Shown piece after piece: positions 25,243-36,369 of a stretch of 64,000 nucleotides of DNA. A program made the position numbers and the translations under genes. The stretch's first letter is position 1. Each line of letters begins with the position of its first letter. The stretch is from the NCBI GenBank assembly GCA_035578905.1, contig JAQJVL010000005.1:4904480-4968479 (forward strand), read 5' to 3'. The notes beneath the pieces were generated by a model. The model was not told where the DNA came from and made no database searches. It saw only the letters and a program-made list of their open reading frames with translations. The stretch is from Stictocephala bisonia. Its lineage: Eukaryota; Arthropoda; Insecta; Hemiptera; Membracidae.

Positions 25243-25400
25243 GTAAAACATCATTATCATCTATGTACATGATGACAAGTGGACATCGGAATAGCAATGT
25301 CATTCAAGCAGCTAGGCATGTCAAACATGAAGCACAAACCTCTGGCAAGCGAGAGGAGCTGCAGAGGCGAATAGAAGAGACTAGGCGTCAGCTTCAGTGC
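25243..25400 (+). CDS. Host gene exon f
   Basis: Acceptor CTGGCAG ends at 25242 and donor TGC|GTAAGT follows 25400. The exon starts with two bases completing a Gly codon and then gives 52 codons, ending in phase 0. It includes KTSLSSMYMMTSGHRNSNV, AARHVKHEAQTSGKREEL and QRRIEETRRQLQ. The last part is a strongly charged heptad-like helix, probably a short coiled coil. The following intron is about 22.8 kb and filled with nested transposons; the next exon resumes in phase 0. Confidence 0.8.
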
Positions 25401-26155
25401 GTAAGTACACATTTCTACAATCTTGTATTCACTGCTGGTTCAAGGTTTTGTTAAACAAGTAAACGGTTTTACTGCATGATTACATTTAGGGCAATGTTGT
25501 TTCCAATTCAATAACGTGACAAGTTTTATTTTTTATATCAATCAATATAAAAAATTATCTCAAATTTAATTATAAGCGATCACTCTGGGAGGGGGATCAA
25601 GAGCTGATTGACACGAGGGTTGCAGAGTTGATAGCGATGCACTGGGTTGCATGTATGGCGGGAAAACTTGAAGAAAAGTTAACCAATAAGTAATTGCTCA
25701 CTCTTGTGTTTAAATTTTGTTTAAACTTAGGTATTGATTCCTCTTAGATCAGTAATTTCTTAAAGTATTTGCCATCCAAGTTTAATTAAATATTTAGTTT
25801 TTACTTGGTATGAATTTGCTAACTATAAAAACCTAGGTAATTTATTAATTTTATTATTATTTGAACACTTTTTAATTGTTATTTCCATTTTTTTCCATTG
25901 TTATTCCTAGGAAAAACTACTATTGTTTTTACATGTTAATGTGGTTAAGTGGAAAATTGGACTTCGTGATCAACTTTACCACTGCAATAAAGGATTTTTG
26001 AAATTTTATATATATTTTTTTATTTATTTCTTAATTTACAATATTGTTAATGAATCATTTAGCATTCAATTGTCAAGAGTATTTGTAATGCTCAATTTTA
26101 TCTGTCAAATAGTTGTATGCAACAAATGGGATTATTATTATCAACATGAAATGTA
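25401..26155. other. Start of the 22.8-kb intron, no gene seen
   Basis: Open frames near 25570-25690 and 25923 lack splice signals and known domains. Confidence 0.45.
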
Positions 26156-26402
26156 TTAATAATAATAATAATAATACTCTTTTATTTGCCGTATAAATGT
26201 ATAACATTATTGACAAAGTCATAATTGCAGCTCAATATTACAGCCAAGTTAAATTCTTATAGCTAACAGTAATTTTAAAAGGATTAAAAGTTAGTTCATA
26301 AAATTACAATAAATAGATAGTTTATAATAAGCAATTAAATTAAAACTTTATCGTTTTCTTGCTAAAAAATTTATTTAAACTATAAAATGGGTTCTCCAAT
26401 AG

Positions 26403-27786
26403 CTAGGAGTAGAATTTATTTTTAAATATTTGAAAGGGATATGAGCTAATATTCTTTTCTAAGAAGTTGTACACTTTTAAAGATACTACCACATGGCTAT
26501 TAAGTGTTTTACTTAAACGGAAGTGACTGATATCAACATTGTTCTTATTACGAGTGTTATGATCATGAACTGTGTGTTTAAAATTGAGTAAATTTGAATT
26601 TTTATGTATGTAAATAACTAAATCATATATGTATAAATTTATAACAGTTTGGAAATGGAATTCTTTAAAAAGTTGCTTACAGTGCTCTCTAGAGTCACAT
26701 TTTTTAAGAGCTCTAATTACTTTCTTTTGTAATAACAATATTTCTTCAATTCTGGTACAATTGCCATATAAAACTAAACCATATCTAAATATGGATTGAA
26801 AAAAGGCAAAGTACGCAGCTCTTATGTAATTTATCGGTACAATGTCATTCAATCTATTTAGAAGATAAATAACTCGAGAGAGTCTTTTTTTTAAATAATC
26901 AATGTGTAAATGACCATGTAAAATTTTTGTCAATGTTAATACCTAAGAATTTAATCTTATCAGAGAAACTGTTGTCTAATAAACCAGAATTGTGTCTAAG
27001 ATGAAATAATACTTTTTTTGTTTTGTCCTTATTAAGCAGAAAGCCATTTGAATTGAACCAATTTGAAGCATTTCTTAATGTATCATTAGCACAGAGTTCA
27101 AGATCTTAAACACTTTGACTGGTGTTAAAGAGTGTAATGTCATCTGCATATAATATGGTTTTTGAATTGGTTACCAATGGCAGATCATTGATATAAATTA
27201 AAAAGAGTGTTGGGCTCAGTACAGAACCCTGGGGAACGCCCCATTCCACAAGAGCTTCCTCTGACCACTTACCATTCACATAAACCAATTGTTTACGATT
27301 GGTTAGATATGATTGAAAGAAATTTAGACTCGGTCCCGAAAATCCATAATATTTTAATTTAGCAATGAGAATTTTACTATCAACACAATCAAAAGCTCTG
27401 CTGAGGTCACAAAAATTAGCCTGAGCAAAGCCTTTTTCTTCAAAAGATGAGTGAATTTGTCTAATAAGTTCATCTAAAGCATTCAAAGTTGATTTATCTT
27501 TCCTAAATCCAAATTGTGATGGATTTAGTTTATTATTACTTTCGCAAAATAATGTAATTTGTTTGCAGATTAATATTTCAATTAATTTACCTAATACAGG
27601 AATTACAGAGATTGGTCGGTAGCTCTGAGGTTTGTCCTTAGGTCCACCTTTGAAAATTGGGCATACTCGTGAGGTTTTGAGATGCTCTGGGAAAATACCA
27701 TCACGGAGTAGATAATTAATAGATACTGCCAGAGGTTCAGCTACACTAAGAATAATATGTTTTAATAAATTATTGGACATACTGTA
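26403..27786 (-). pseudogene. LINE-A ORF2, reverse transcriptase part (broken)
   Basis: Residues visible in order: SYRPISVIPVLGKLIEI, QFGFRKDKSTLNALDEL, NFCDLSRAFDCVD (first catalytic Asp), WGVPQGSVLSPTLFL and ILYADDITLF (YADD). After an in-frame TAA at 27106-27108 the frame continues with NASNWFNSNGFLLNKDKT and a frameshift near 26935. It then finishes with LSRVIYLLNRLNDIV, a region seen intact in LINE-B. It is the downstream half of the ORF2 whose upstream half lies at 31638-33118. Confidence 0.85.
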
Positions 27787-27988
27787 TACCGTATATACTC
27801 AAATCTAAGCCGCACTATTTTGACCGCAATTTGACCGCAAAAACAAGGGTGCGGCTTAGATTCGCGTGCGGCTTACATTCGCCCAATTAGAGTTGAAATG
27901 CCAAGTGGTGCTAAAAGCATTTCTGAGGGCAAAAAACCAATTATTTAAACTTTTGGGCTGTGAAATGGAGGGTCTATGCAGTGTTTTC

Positions 27989-28975
27989 TCAGACAGCTGC
28001 ACAGTCACTAGTTAATTTATACAGTCGGTCAGTCAGGTGCAGTGGTGAGATAAGGATCACGGAGGGGAGGGGAAGGGGGTGTGTGATGGGGAGAGGCTTC
28101 AAACAGGTTTGCAGGGGGGAGGGGAAGGGAGATTGATGGGAGGAAGCAACATTGCGATAACTCAGTTTTTGTGCTAGGTGAGGGACGCATTCTCTTTCCC
28201 ACTTCCTTTCATAACATTCTGTTATCCTGTCTTCTCCTTTCAACCTCTGTCCTTCTAGGACAAAATATGCGTCTTCAATACTTTTGAGTTTTGACTCACT
28301 CACTAGTTCCAACAGCTGTGAACTACCGGCTCACTAACAATGAAACACGTGTGAAATCACAACAATTTTATTTTATTTGAACAAATAAAAACAAAGGGTA
28401 CATCAATAACAATGACTAAAATAATATTAAAACTGACAATATTAAACAAAATGTTCATAATTGTACATAGGAATAGGCTATAATAATAGTTTAGTAATGA
28501 GCAACATTTTTAGTAATGTCTGGCACAGATTAGGTAATATTTCAACTGATAAACTAATTAATGAAATTTCTATAAACTATTAGATGCATTTCAGTTTTAA
28601 ATCAATCATGAATTATTTAAATAACAAACCATCTTGAGAATATAAAAAAAATCACAATTATAACACCCGAAGGAAAGATGAACTAGTTAAAGAGCATTAA
28701 AGAGCAGTAAATTTATAATGTAGGCCTAATAATTGAACAATTTTATACTGTTTTTGGGAAAAAGGGGTTTTTAAGACACTATTCATGTATGGATGTACTT
28801 GCAAGATTAGCAAGCTTCTCAAAAGCAATATTGAATAAAGATCTTTTGATTTGATTTATTGAGAAAAGTAAAACATCATGAAATACTAATTAACACAGGA
28901 ACATGGGCAATAATAAAGTAACATTCAATGAATAATAGCCTAAAGATCTCAAATTGCATCTAAGCAACTTTGATA
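27989..28975. other. Tigger 3' non-coding part
   Basis: Between the transposase stop and the left TIR. A G-rich stretch (28050-28140) contains runs such as GGAGGGGAAGGGGG. An open frame on the minus strand here (27989-28312) is low-complexity Pro/Leu/Ser and I regard it as accidental. Confidence 0.5.
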
Positions 28976-29061
28976 ACCTACAATTAAACCCGCTTAAGTA
29001 ACTTAGGTAACTTACAATTAAACCCACTTAAGTAACTTAGGTAACTTACAATTAAACCCGC

Positions 29062-30474
29062 TTAGTCACTGTCAGAGTCCATCACAAATCCTGTGAAGCA
29101 TTGCAGTGGACGTTTGATGCCAGATGTTGAGGCTACTCCAGATGTTGAGGCTACTGGTTCTGACGGTTGACCTTCCTCACTACTACTTGCAGGATCCTTG
29201 TCATTACCGTCTGTGTCTGACTCTGTTCCTGATGAAGAACTGGATTCATCTTGGCTTGGAGAATAATCTTCATCTGCGTCATCGTCGTCTTCGTACAGCA
29301 GATTATCTTCCGACCCATCTAAGGAGTTTGAGATGGAGCACTTTTTGAATGACTTGCGTACCATCTCTTCTGGGATGCTATTCCAGGCTCTTAAAACCCA
29401 ATTGGTAATTTCAACGAGAGGAGCTTTCTTGACTTTTCCCGTTCTAGTCACATTGTCAAGGTTGTTCTCCAACCACTCGCAGTACAGTTTTCTGATTTTG
29501 TCCTTGAAGGGTTTGTTGAGACACACATCCAGTGGTTGCAGTATGCTTGTCATACCTCCTGGTATGACAACTTGGCAGCATTAATGGCGCTTCATTTGAT
29601 CTTTTAAATCATCCGTCAAATGGCCACGGAATGCGTCAAGAACAAGAAAATTGTTGAGGTTCAAATTGGCCCCGGGTCTCTTCATCCAAATGCATCTAAA
29701 CCAGTCCATCATTAATTCTTCTGTCATCCATCCCTTTTCCTGTACTCTAATTTCAACTCCTTGGGGAAAGATGACATTTTTTGGCATGCGCTTCCTTTTG
29801 AAAATTATCATAGGCGGCAATTTCTTGCCATCAGCTGTACAGGATAACATAACAGTGATTCTCATCTTTTCATAACCACAGGTTTTCAAACTTACACTTT
29901 TGGCACCTTTTTTATCAACTGTGTAGTTCATTGGCATGTCAAAAAACACTGGGGTTTGGTCGCAATTTCCCATTTGACCTGGTAGAAAGTTTTTGCTCCG
30001 TCTTAGGTTGATAACATACCTCTGAAATTCAACGAGCTTATCTTCAAAATCGTTCGGCAGTTTCGAGGCAATGTGAGTCCTCCTTCTCAGACTTAGGCCA
30101 TTTCTTCTTAAAAATCTAACACACCAACCTTCAGAAGCCTTGAATGATGTCCTGGGAATGTTCAGTTCTCTTGCTGTTTTATTGGCCTTCAGCCTGATCA
30201 TGCTATACGTAACACCTAGGCCTTTGTTACGTTGTTCTTTCACATATTCAAGAACTTGGTTTTCCATTTCAACATACCTTCCGCGTTTGGGGCCTGTCAT
30301 AGCTTTCTTCGTACTTTTCATTTTGAAAATTTTCAATCTGTCTTTCTTCCAACGTCTAACATTAGTCTCATCTACTCCAAATTGGCGCATTGCTGCTCTG
30401 TTTCCATTTTCGTCTGCATAACTAATTACTTTCCTTTTGAAAGAAGCCATGTAATGGCATCTTTGACTAGCCAT
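29062..30474 (-). pseudogene. Tigger/pogo transposase with a single internal stop
   Basis: About 471 codons. The N-terminus has a psq/CENP-B-type helix-turn-helix (KRKVISYADENGNRAAMRQF, then VDETNVRRWKK), followed by a second CENP-B-like DNA-binding part (TFKASEGWCVRFLRRNGLS-like). The DDE core has Asp172 in GNCDQTPVF, Asp280 in FLVLDAFRGHL and Asp316 in SILQPLDVCLNKPFK. The only break is TAA at 29581-29583 (codon 298), between the second and third Asp. The frame then continues to 29062. The C-terminal tail is strongly acidic and Ser-rich (YEDDDDADEDYSPSQDE). The start ATG at 30474 has no competing upstream ATG that I see. Likely recent. Confidence 0.9.
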
Positions 30475-31600
30475 AGTTTGGTGTTCACTACATTCACTAC
30501 TTACTAACTAAATACGGTAACACTTTCACTAATCACTACTTACTAATTAAATAATACTTTGACTAAATAATTTCAATTAGGTTAAGTCAGCATAGCAATA
30601 GGCTAGTTCACAATAAACCAAACAACAACAGTGACTTTTGTTTTGAGTTTTTATTTGTTTCTCCTTTCATCTGTCATTTGCCGGCTGTAGTAGCTTGCCA
30701 ACCTCAAATAATTGTTTGCCCTTTTTGAGGGTAATTTTAGAGTTAGAGGGTATTTTCTAAGACAACAATATTCATGTTTAGCCGGTAAAAATATAATTAC
30801 AGTAATGATAAGTTATTCTTTTGATATGGTTTTAAGATTTGAAGCTAAAAACCAATGTCTCTATCATAAAATAACAATAGGTAGATAGCCAAAAGGGTAA
30901 TTTTTAGATTTTGGTTGGCAGCACTATCCAAAAGATGAGAATAATTGGCTTGAAAGACAGTGGGGAGAAATGTAGAAGGGTGGGAAGAGGAAGTGGTTTG
31001 TTTTGCAAAAGAAGTGGGTGACGTCAAAATGAGGTCACCAATCAGGGATAGGAGGGGCGGGGCTTAGCGGTATTTGTTTTCTTCCACTTGTCATCTTGTT
31101 CTTTGTCCTACATGAGCTTGTTCTGTACAAGATAAGGTTTGTGGCTCTACAGAGAAGCTTCTGTGGGTAGAGCACATGAACAGGTGATTGTTAAACACAG
31201 TGTAGGACTGTATCGGTCTCTCTCACTTCCTTTCCTTCTTGAAGCAGTTTAGCCTCAGTGTCCAGTTAACACTTGCCGTATCCAGTCGCTTTACTGGGTA
31301 GATACTTTGCCTATGAATTATGGAATACTCTTGTGTAAAACTAGTTTTGGGACAAATGGGTATAAATAAAACAAGTTTATTACTAGTTTTTATTTAAATA
31401 CATCATGTAACTAAGTAACTTATACCAATACTTCATTTGTAAATACACTTTACATGACTTTCGTCAATTAATAGAGCTCATTTTGTGATCGCTAGATTGC
31501 CGTTTTTCCTGGATAATGTTGCCCGGTAAACTGGGTGCGGCTTAGATTCGAGTGTGGCCTTTTTTACCTAATTTTCAATCAAAAACAAGGGGTGCGGCTT
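30475..31600. other. Tigger 5' non-coding part
   Basis: Likely the transposase promoter and 5'UTR, reading leftward. It includes a GC-box-like GGGGCGGGGC near 31050. No other gene seen. Confidence 0.45.
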
Positions 31601-31637
31601 AGATTCGCGTGCGGCTTAGATTCGAGTATATACGGTA

Positions 31638-33118
31638 TATCAAAACTATCAGAATTGCTCATTCCCTTCACAGCACTTAAAATATCATTTGGTGTTATGT
31701 TTGTCCATTCGAAATTGTCCAAGCTATTGACAGAGATTACATCCATAAAATGTTCAAAAGTGAGGTTTGATTTTGAATTATTGTTAACTTTATTTTTTAT
31801 TTCTTTGACTGAGTAAACAAAATAATTATTAAATACATCAGGTTCAATATCACAAATCTCTTTCTTATTATGTACTGTGTTGCGTTTAATCACATTCCAA
31901 GCAGCCCTACATTTATTTTTACTATTTTTTTATGTATTCAGCATTTTTAGCATATTTAGCCTTGACTATAGCATTTCTGTACTTATGTTTCAGCTCTTTA
32001 AATATAACTTTTACATTTGCATTATCTTTATTATTTGTACATTTAACTAATTTATCTAAAAACAGTAATCTTTCTTTCATCTTTGTTAACTCAGATGTAT
32101 ACCAGTGCTGTTTATATCCGCTTTTTTGAACTGTGTGTTTTTTACTACTTTTAATAACTTTATATTGATTTATACTATTTACTATAACATCAAAAACTTT
32201 TTTAAATAGTAGTACAGAGCTTTTATTAATATATACACTTAACAAGGAGGGCCAATCGTAGGAAGCCAAATATGAAGCAAGAGGTTCAATATTTTTTTTA
32301 GGTAATATCAGGTTGCCTTTAATAGTACTAGCACACTGTGTGATGCTTTTTGCATCAACACAGATGTTTCGTAGACCCATCCCCACAAGAATCCCATCAT
32401 GATCTGAGTAAGGGAAAGAAAAAGTTGTTACATGAGAAATGTTCAGATTGTTATTGAAAACGTACACATTATCCAAGCAGTTATTTCCTCTGGTTGCTCT
32501 TGCATTCAATGGGAAAAAATTAAACTGTCTAAGAATGTTAAGAAAATCTGTTGGTGTTTTTGAATTTTTTGTAATATCAAATTTACTATTAAAATCGCCC
32601 CCCAGTACAATATTGTAAAATTTCCAATTCATGATAAAGGTTAAAAACTTATCCATAATACTTAACAATTCCTTTGGATTACCATTTGGGGAGTGATAAA
32701 TTGAAACCACAACAGTTTTACATTCATCTAAGATTGTAGCTGCAGCCTCAAAGTCCAATTCAACACAAAAGTTGATTACATTACATTCCCTAGAGGTCAA
32801 TTTATTATTAATAAATATACATGATCCACCTCTTATTCGACTCAGTCTAGAGAAATTAGCAGCACAATAAAAACCATTGGGATAAGAACAGTATATTTCT
32901 TCTTCTGACAACCAGTGTTCTGTTAAGCAGATTACTAATGGGTTTAAATCTAATAAAAAACTTTCCAAAACAGAAACCTTATTTTTAAGCCCTTGAATAT
33001 TTAAGAATATCATATTGAAGCTAACAAACGATTGGTTTACAGTGCTTGGAATTTTCGTTACTTTAAGTGGTATACTAAATACAAGGTTGGCCTTCAGTAA
33101 CACATTTAACACATTCAC
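31638..33118 (-). pseudogene. LINE-A ORF2, endonuclease part (broken)
   Basis: An apurinic/apyrimidinic-type endonuclease that nicks the target for reverse transcription. Visible motifs: FLNIQGLKNK (Asn), CLTEHWLSEEE (Glu), GGDFNSKFD (Asp/Asn), CLDNVYVF and YSDHDGILVG (Ser-Asp-His). The frame ends at 31922 in an A-run where one extra base causes a frameshift. In the next frame the protein continues through KCRAAWNVIKRN to the Tigger insertion. ORF2 starts at 33118 inside ORF1, overlapping it by 44 bases in another frame. Confidence 0.88.
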
Positions 33119-35342
33119 TTATGCACCTATCTTGCACATTCAAAAGACTGGGTGTCAATTGCAGATGAGGAAATGAGGTTGCATCAGTTATGTTGGGCGC
33201 AGATGCAGCTGAAAGGTCATTGATGTCAAAGCTGTTGTCTGTACTAGATGACTTTTGAGGTTCAGTAGAGAGGTTCTTTTCCCAACCTCCATAGGGAAGT
33301 GAGCAAGCCTCCATTGTCACTACACTTCGGCTTCCAGGTGTCATTATTCTTCGGGATGGGGTGGTAGTTTCTAGATTTGACTCAATCAATTCTATTTCAG
33401 AATATTTTAGGTTGTTTGCAGAGGACTTCATAATCCAGTTCTTATTTTGTGAGTGATTTACAAATCCATGCAAATCCAACTTGTGTTTAGCATCTATTAT
33501 TGATTGATCTGAGAATCCCTGGAAATCAGTAATCATTCTATCAAAGTTGCACGTGTTCAGTTGATCTTGGTGCTTGGCTGAGTGTTTAACTGAAATATTT
33601 CCATGTACGTTATTTTTTGAAGCACAGTCATTCATTATTGTGGTTGATAAGGCGCTGCAGAGTTTTTTCTTCCCTATAATACTTAGATGCAGGCCATGTC
33701 GAGTATTACATTCCCTTGTCATTTTTGTTTTACTCATAGTTATTATATTAGCAGATTTTTTGTTTAGCTGTGTTATCTGTTTATTAATATCTTTATTTAA
33801 TTGGGAAATAAGTTTATTGTAAGATGGTTTATCAAAACGATGAGGAATTCCAGGAAAGATAACATTAGTCCAGTTGCTAAAAAATGCAACTGTGCCAACA
33901 ATTTTGCTTGTTAAGACTGTTGGATTGCTTAGTATTGTAGGGACGTCATTAGTGCCACCCATAAGAATAACATAGTCTTCTTTAGTGAAATCTGATGTTA
34001 GAGCAACAATATCATCAACCACCTCATGAAACTTTGCATTTGGCTTGTAGATGGATAAAACTAGGTAGTCTTCCTGTAAGTTCCCTTGGAGTAGCTTGCC
34101 ACATAACCGTCCATGGCTGTCAGCAACCAATAACACCTTTGGTTTAGTTTTAATTTCTTCGGTAGATTTCCTATGAATATGATGAGGGATTTTTCTTGAT
34201 GGTAAACGTGTAACTATTTGCTTTGGGTTTTTTTCTAAGCTAGAAGGATGATGTGTGCATGATTCAGTAACATTAGTTTTTTTGTACACTATGTGTTTTT
34301 GGCCCTTATGATTTTTTTGTTTATCAGTTTTCACAGCTTCATTGTTATGAGAATTTAAGGACACTAGATTACTGTAAATTTGGGTAGTTTCTATTTCAGT
34401 CATACAAGCTTGAATCTCCTTGTTTGACCGAACAACGCTAGATATTGAGTGATTTACATTTGTTTCACAATCAATCATAAGATCTCTTAAAGTTTTCACA
34501 CTTAGGTTATGTTTGTTTTTTAAAATATAAGCTAGAGAAGCTCTCTTTTTAATGATGTTTACTTCAGTAATTACTAGTTTTTCAATATAATGTATCTGTA
34601 AGCCACAGCTATTGACAAACATTCCCAACAAAAGCATCTCAATAGCACATATCACAAATACCCCACAGTCATAACTGTTGCTCTGCTGGGGCCCTTTAAT
34701 TTCAGTAATATTCAACTTGGCATTTGTCCCCACTAAATACTTAAATAGTTTATTTGCTACCGTCTCTGCAGATGTTAGATTGTAACTGTTTAATGAGTCT
34801 ATGTGATAAAATGACTGTGAATGTTTAACATAGACAAGTACACTCCAGTGTGTACCTTGGTTTCCTGATGGGTACATTTGATCAGAATCATTTATCGGTA
34901 TAAATAATATATCCTTATCCCTGATATTTAGAGGGTCTATAAAATGATTAAAATCATTTACACTTTTCACTGCATGGCTAGTAATTGGATTAATTATTAA
35001 AAAAGGAATATCTGTAGAAAACTTGTCATTTAATAATTCAAAATACTTATTTAGAGTATCATCAGACAACCAATCTTTACTTAGTAGTTCATCAGTAATT
35101 CTTATGCTTGTGAAATACATCTCTGTTTGTGTGTTGACTGATTTTCTTGACTTATGAGTGTCTGTTTGTACACTAGCATTAATTTCATTGTTGGACTGTA
35201 CATTCATATTGCGTGTCTTACATTTCTGTGTTTTTATTTTATTTAAGTTCATAGATTTACTTCTAGTTGCTATGCCAATCATTGAAGGTGAAGTACTTTT
35301 AGCACATGGACTGTATATTGATTTTTTAGTGGTAATTACCAT
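33075..35342 (-). CDS. LINE-A ORF1: Ulp1-type protease plus SGNH esterase
   Basis: 755 codons, uninterrupted. Residues 1-100 are polar with no clear domain. Residues about 100-240 are a C48 (Ulp1/SENP) cysteine protease with His165 in GTHWSVL, Asp182 in HIDSL, Gln220 and Cys226 in PQQSNSYDCGVF: the full His-Asp-Gln-Cys set at canonical spacing. Residues about 400-560 are an SGNH hydrolase: Ser409 in ADSHGR, Asn465 in GGTND, His552 in TRHGLHLS. Esterase domains are known from ORF1 of CR1-type LINEs; the joined Ulp1 protease is the unusual part. After it comes TDFQGFSDQ, matching the point where LINE-B enters its macrodomain; LINE-A lacks that domain. Start ATG 35342 chosen as the first in frame. 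Confidence 0.85.
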   Translation of the reverse strand: MVITTKKSIYSPCAKSTSPSMIGIATRSKSMNLNKIKTQKCKTRNMNVQSNNEINASVQTDTHKSRKSVNTQTEMYFTSIRITDELLSKDWLSDDTLNKYFELLNDKFSTDIPFLIINPITSHAVKSVNDFNHFIDPLNIRDKDILFIPINDSDQMYPSGNQGTHWSVLVYVKHSQSFYHIDSLNSYNLTSAETVANKLFKYLVGTNAKLNITEIKGPQQSNSYDCGVFVICAIEMLLLGMFVNSCGLQIHYIEKLVITEVNIIKKRASLAYILKNKHNLSVKTLRDLMIDCETNVNHSISSVVRSNKEIQACMTEIETTQIYSNLVSLNSHNNEAVKTDKQKNHKGQKHIVYKKTNVTESCTHHPSSLEKNPKQIVTRLPSRKIPHHIHRKSTEEIKTKPKVLLVADSHGRLCGKLLQGNLQEDYLVLSIYKPNAKFHEVVDDIVALTSDFTKEDYVILMGGTNDVPTILSNPTVLTSKIVGTVAFFSNWTNVIFPGIPHRFDKPSYNKLISQLNKDINKQITQLNKKSANIITMSKTKMTRECNTRHGLHLSIIGKKKLCSALSTTIMNDCASKNNVHGNISVKHSAKHQDQLNTCNFDRMITDFQGFSDQSIIDAKHKLDLHGFVNHSQNKNWIMKSSANNLKYSEIELIESNLETTTPSRRIMTPGSRSVVTMEACSLPYGGWEKNLSTEPQKSSSTDNSFDINDLSAASAPNITDATSFPHLQLTPSLLNVQDRCISECVKCVTEGQPCI

Positions 35343-35400
35343 ATTTATTAATTGTTATGATTTTATTTATTTATTTAATTTTATAATGTTTTGGTGAAAT

Positions 35401-36369
35401 ATCAAAGTAGCTGTCTGCAAGTGTAAGCCCAGCTGATTTAAAATATCAATATAGATCAGCTGTTTGATTAGCAGTAATACAAGCAGTTAAAATATCACAT
35501 CAGCTGTTTATGTGAGTGGTGGGAGTAGTTCACATTGACATGTTACAGGAACACAACAGGTCTCAAATCAGTGTCTAGTTTCCTGTCTGTACAGTGTTCC
35601 AACAATAACTATCAACCATTAATAAGTATTAAATTAAACTTTGGTCACAAGTTTAAGACAATTTAAACAGCCAAGACAATATATTCACAATTACACTCTG
35701 AATATGGTTTGACAGCCTCAAACAATTCCACATCAATATGTCCAAAATTACAGCAAAAACCATGTGACTTTAGCCTTGATCATAGTGAGTATTACCATTG
35801 ATTTTACTATACATAGAAGATATTTCCATCCAATGTTAAATTTTGAGGCACGGAATATGGGAGCGACCGTGCTGCAACCTGTCGTCAATCAAGTTAAAGA
35901 GGTCGAAATTGCCTCCAGTTTCGACTGTTCGGTTGCACAACCTGGGAGCAGTAAAGGAGACTAATCACTCCCTCCCATTCTCTCATTCTCTCTTGTTTCT
36001 TTTAAGACGCTCGTCCGGACTGTCGCCACTGCACCTGTCTACTGTCGGCGATTGGCCTTGATAGTGGGTCAAAGTGGGATATTATTCCTTGCTGTGCTAT
36101 GTCTTGCACGGAAAGAAATCGCAATCTTTTATTTAGGCCTTAAGGGTTTGTGAATATGAAAAATGTTAGGGGACATTTTTTTGTTATTTTATCAATGTAA
36201 ATAACAGTGTTTTACAGATGTTTAGTTAAAACATTATGCATTATCTAAAATGATGTAAATACTACGTATTGTAAGTTTATTGATATTTTAAGTAATTGTA
36301 TATTTAGAAGTAGCAAGAAAAATGGTGGTAATTCTAAATTGTTAAAGGCTAAGTTGTTAAGTCCCTGAA
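35401..36369. other. Intron, possibly LINE-A 5'UTR
   Basis: The 5' boundary of LINE-A is not visible. A less AT-rich patch at 35830-36070 (GGAGCGACCGTGCTGCAACC, CCTCCCATTCTCTCATTCTC) weakly resembles the minus strand of 39820-40010, so it may be a dispersed repeat. Confidence 0.4.

Larger units (their letters stand above)
27789..31635 (-). mobile_element. Tigger (pogo-group) DNA transposon inserted in LINE-A
   Basis: Both ends carry CCGTATATACTC(A/G)AATCTAAGCCGCAC as a terminal inverted repeat, with extra copies of AATCTAAGCCGCAC just inside. TA flanks it at 27787-27788 and 31636-31637. Removing the element and one TA restores the LINE-A reading frame exactly, which fixes the ends to the base. 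It encodes one transposase on the minus strand. A 36-bp repeat (TTACAATTAAACCCGCTTAA type, about 2.5 copies) lies at 28975-29065 beside the transposase stop. Confidence 0.93.
26156..35400 (-). mobile_element. LINE-A: non-LTR retrotransposon interrupted by a Tigger
   Basis: Read on the minus strand it has ORF1 (35342-33075), then ORF2 with endonuclease (33118 onward) and reverse transcriptase. Its 3' tail is CGGCAAATAAA plus an (ATT)n run at 26156-26175. The same CGGCAAATAAA and ATT tail ends LINE-B, showing they are one broad family. A 3847-bp DNA transposon (27789-31635) splits ORF2. Other damage: a frameshift near 31925, a stop at 27106-27108 and a frameshift near 26935. The 5' boundary is not fixed. 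Endonuclease plus RT style places it in the CR1/L2/Daphne-like part of the jockey group; this is inference. Confidence 0.88.

Noticed and set aside
25570..25690. Possible extra exon after exon f
   Set aside because: Open for about 38 codons but lacks an acceptor and donor; exon f joins exon g in phase without it.
29124..30507. Plus-strand open frames opposite the Tigger transposase
   Set aside because: Antisense shadows of the transposase coding strand.
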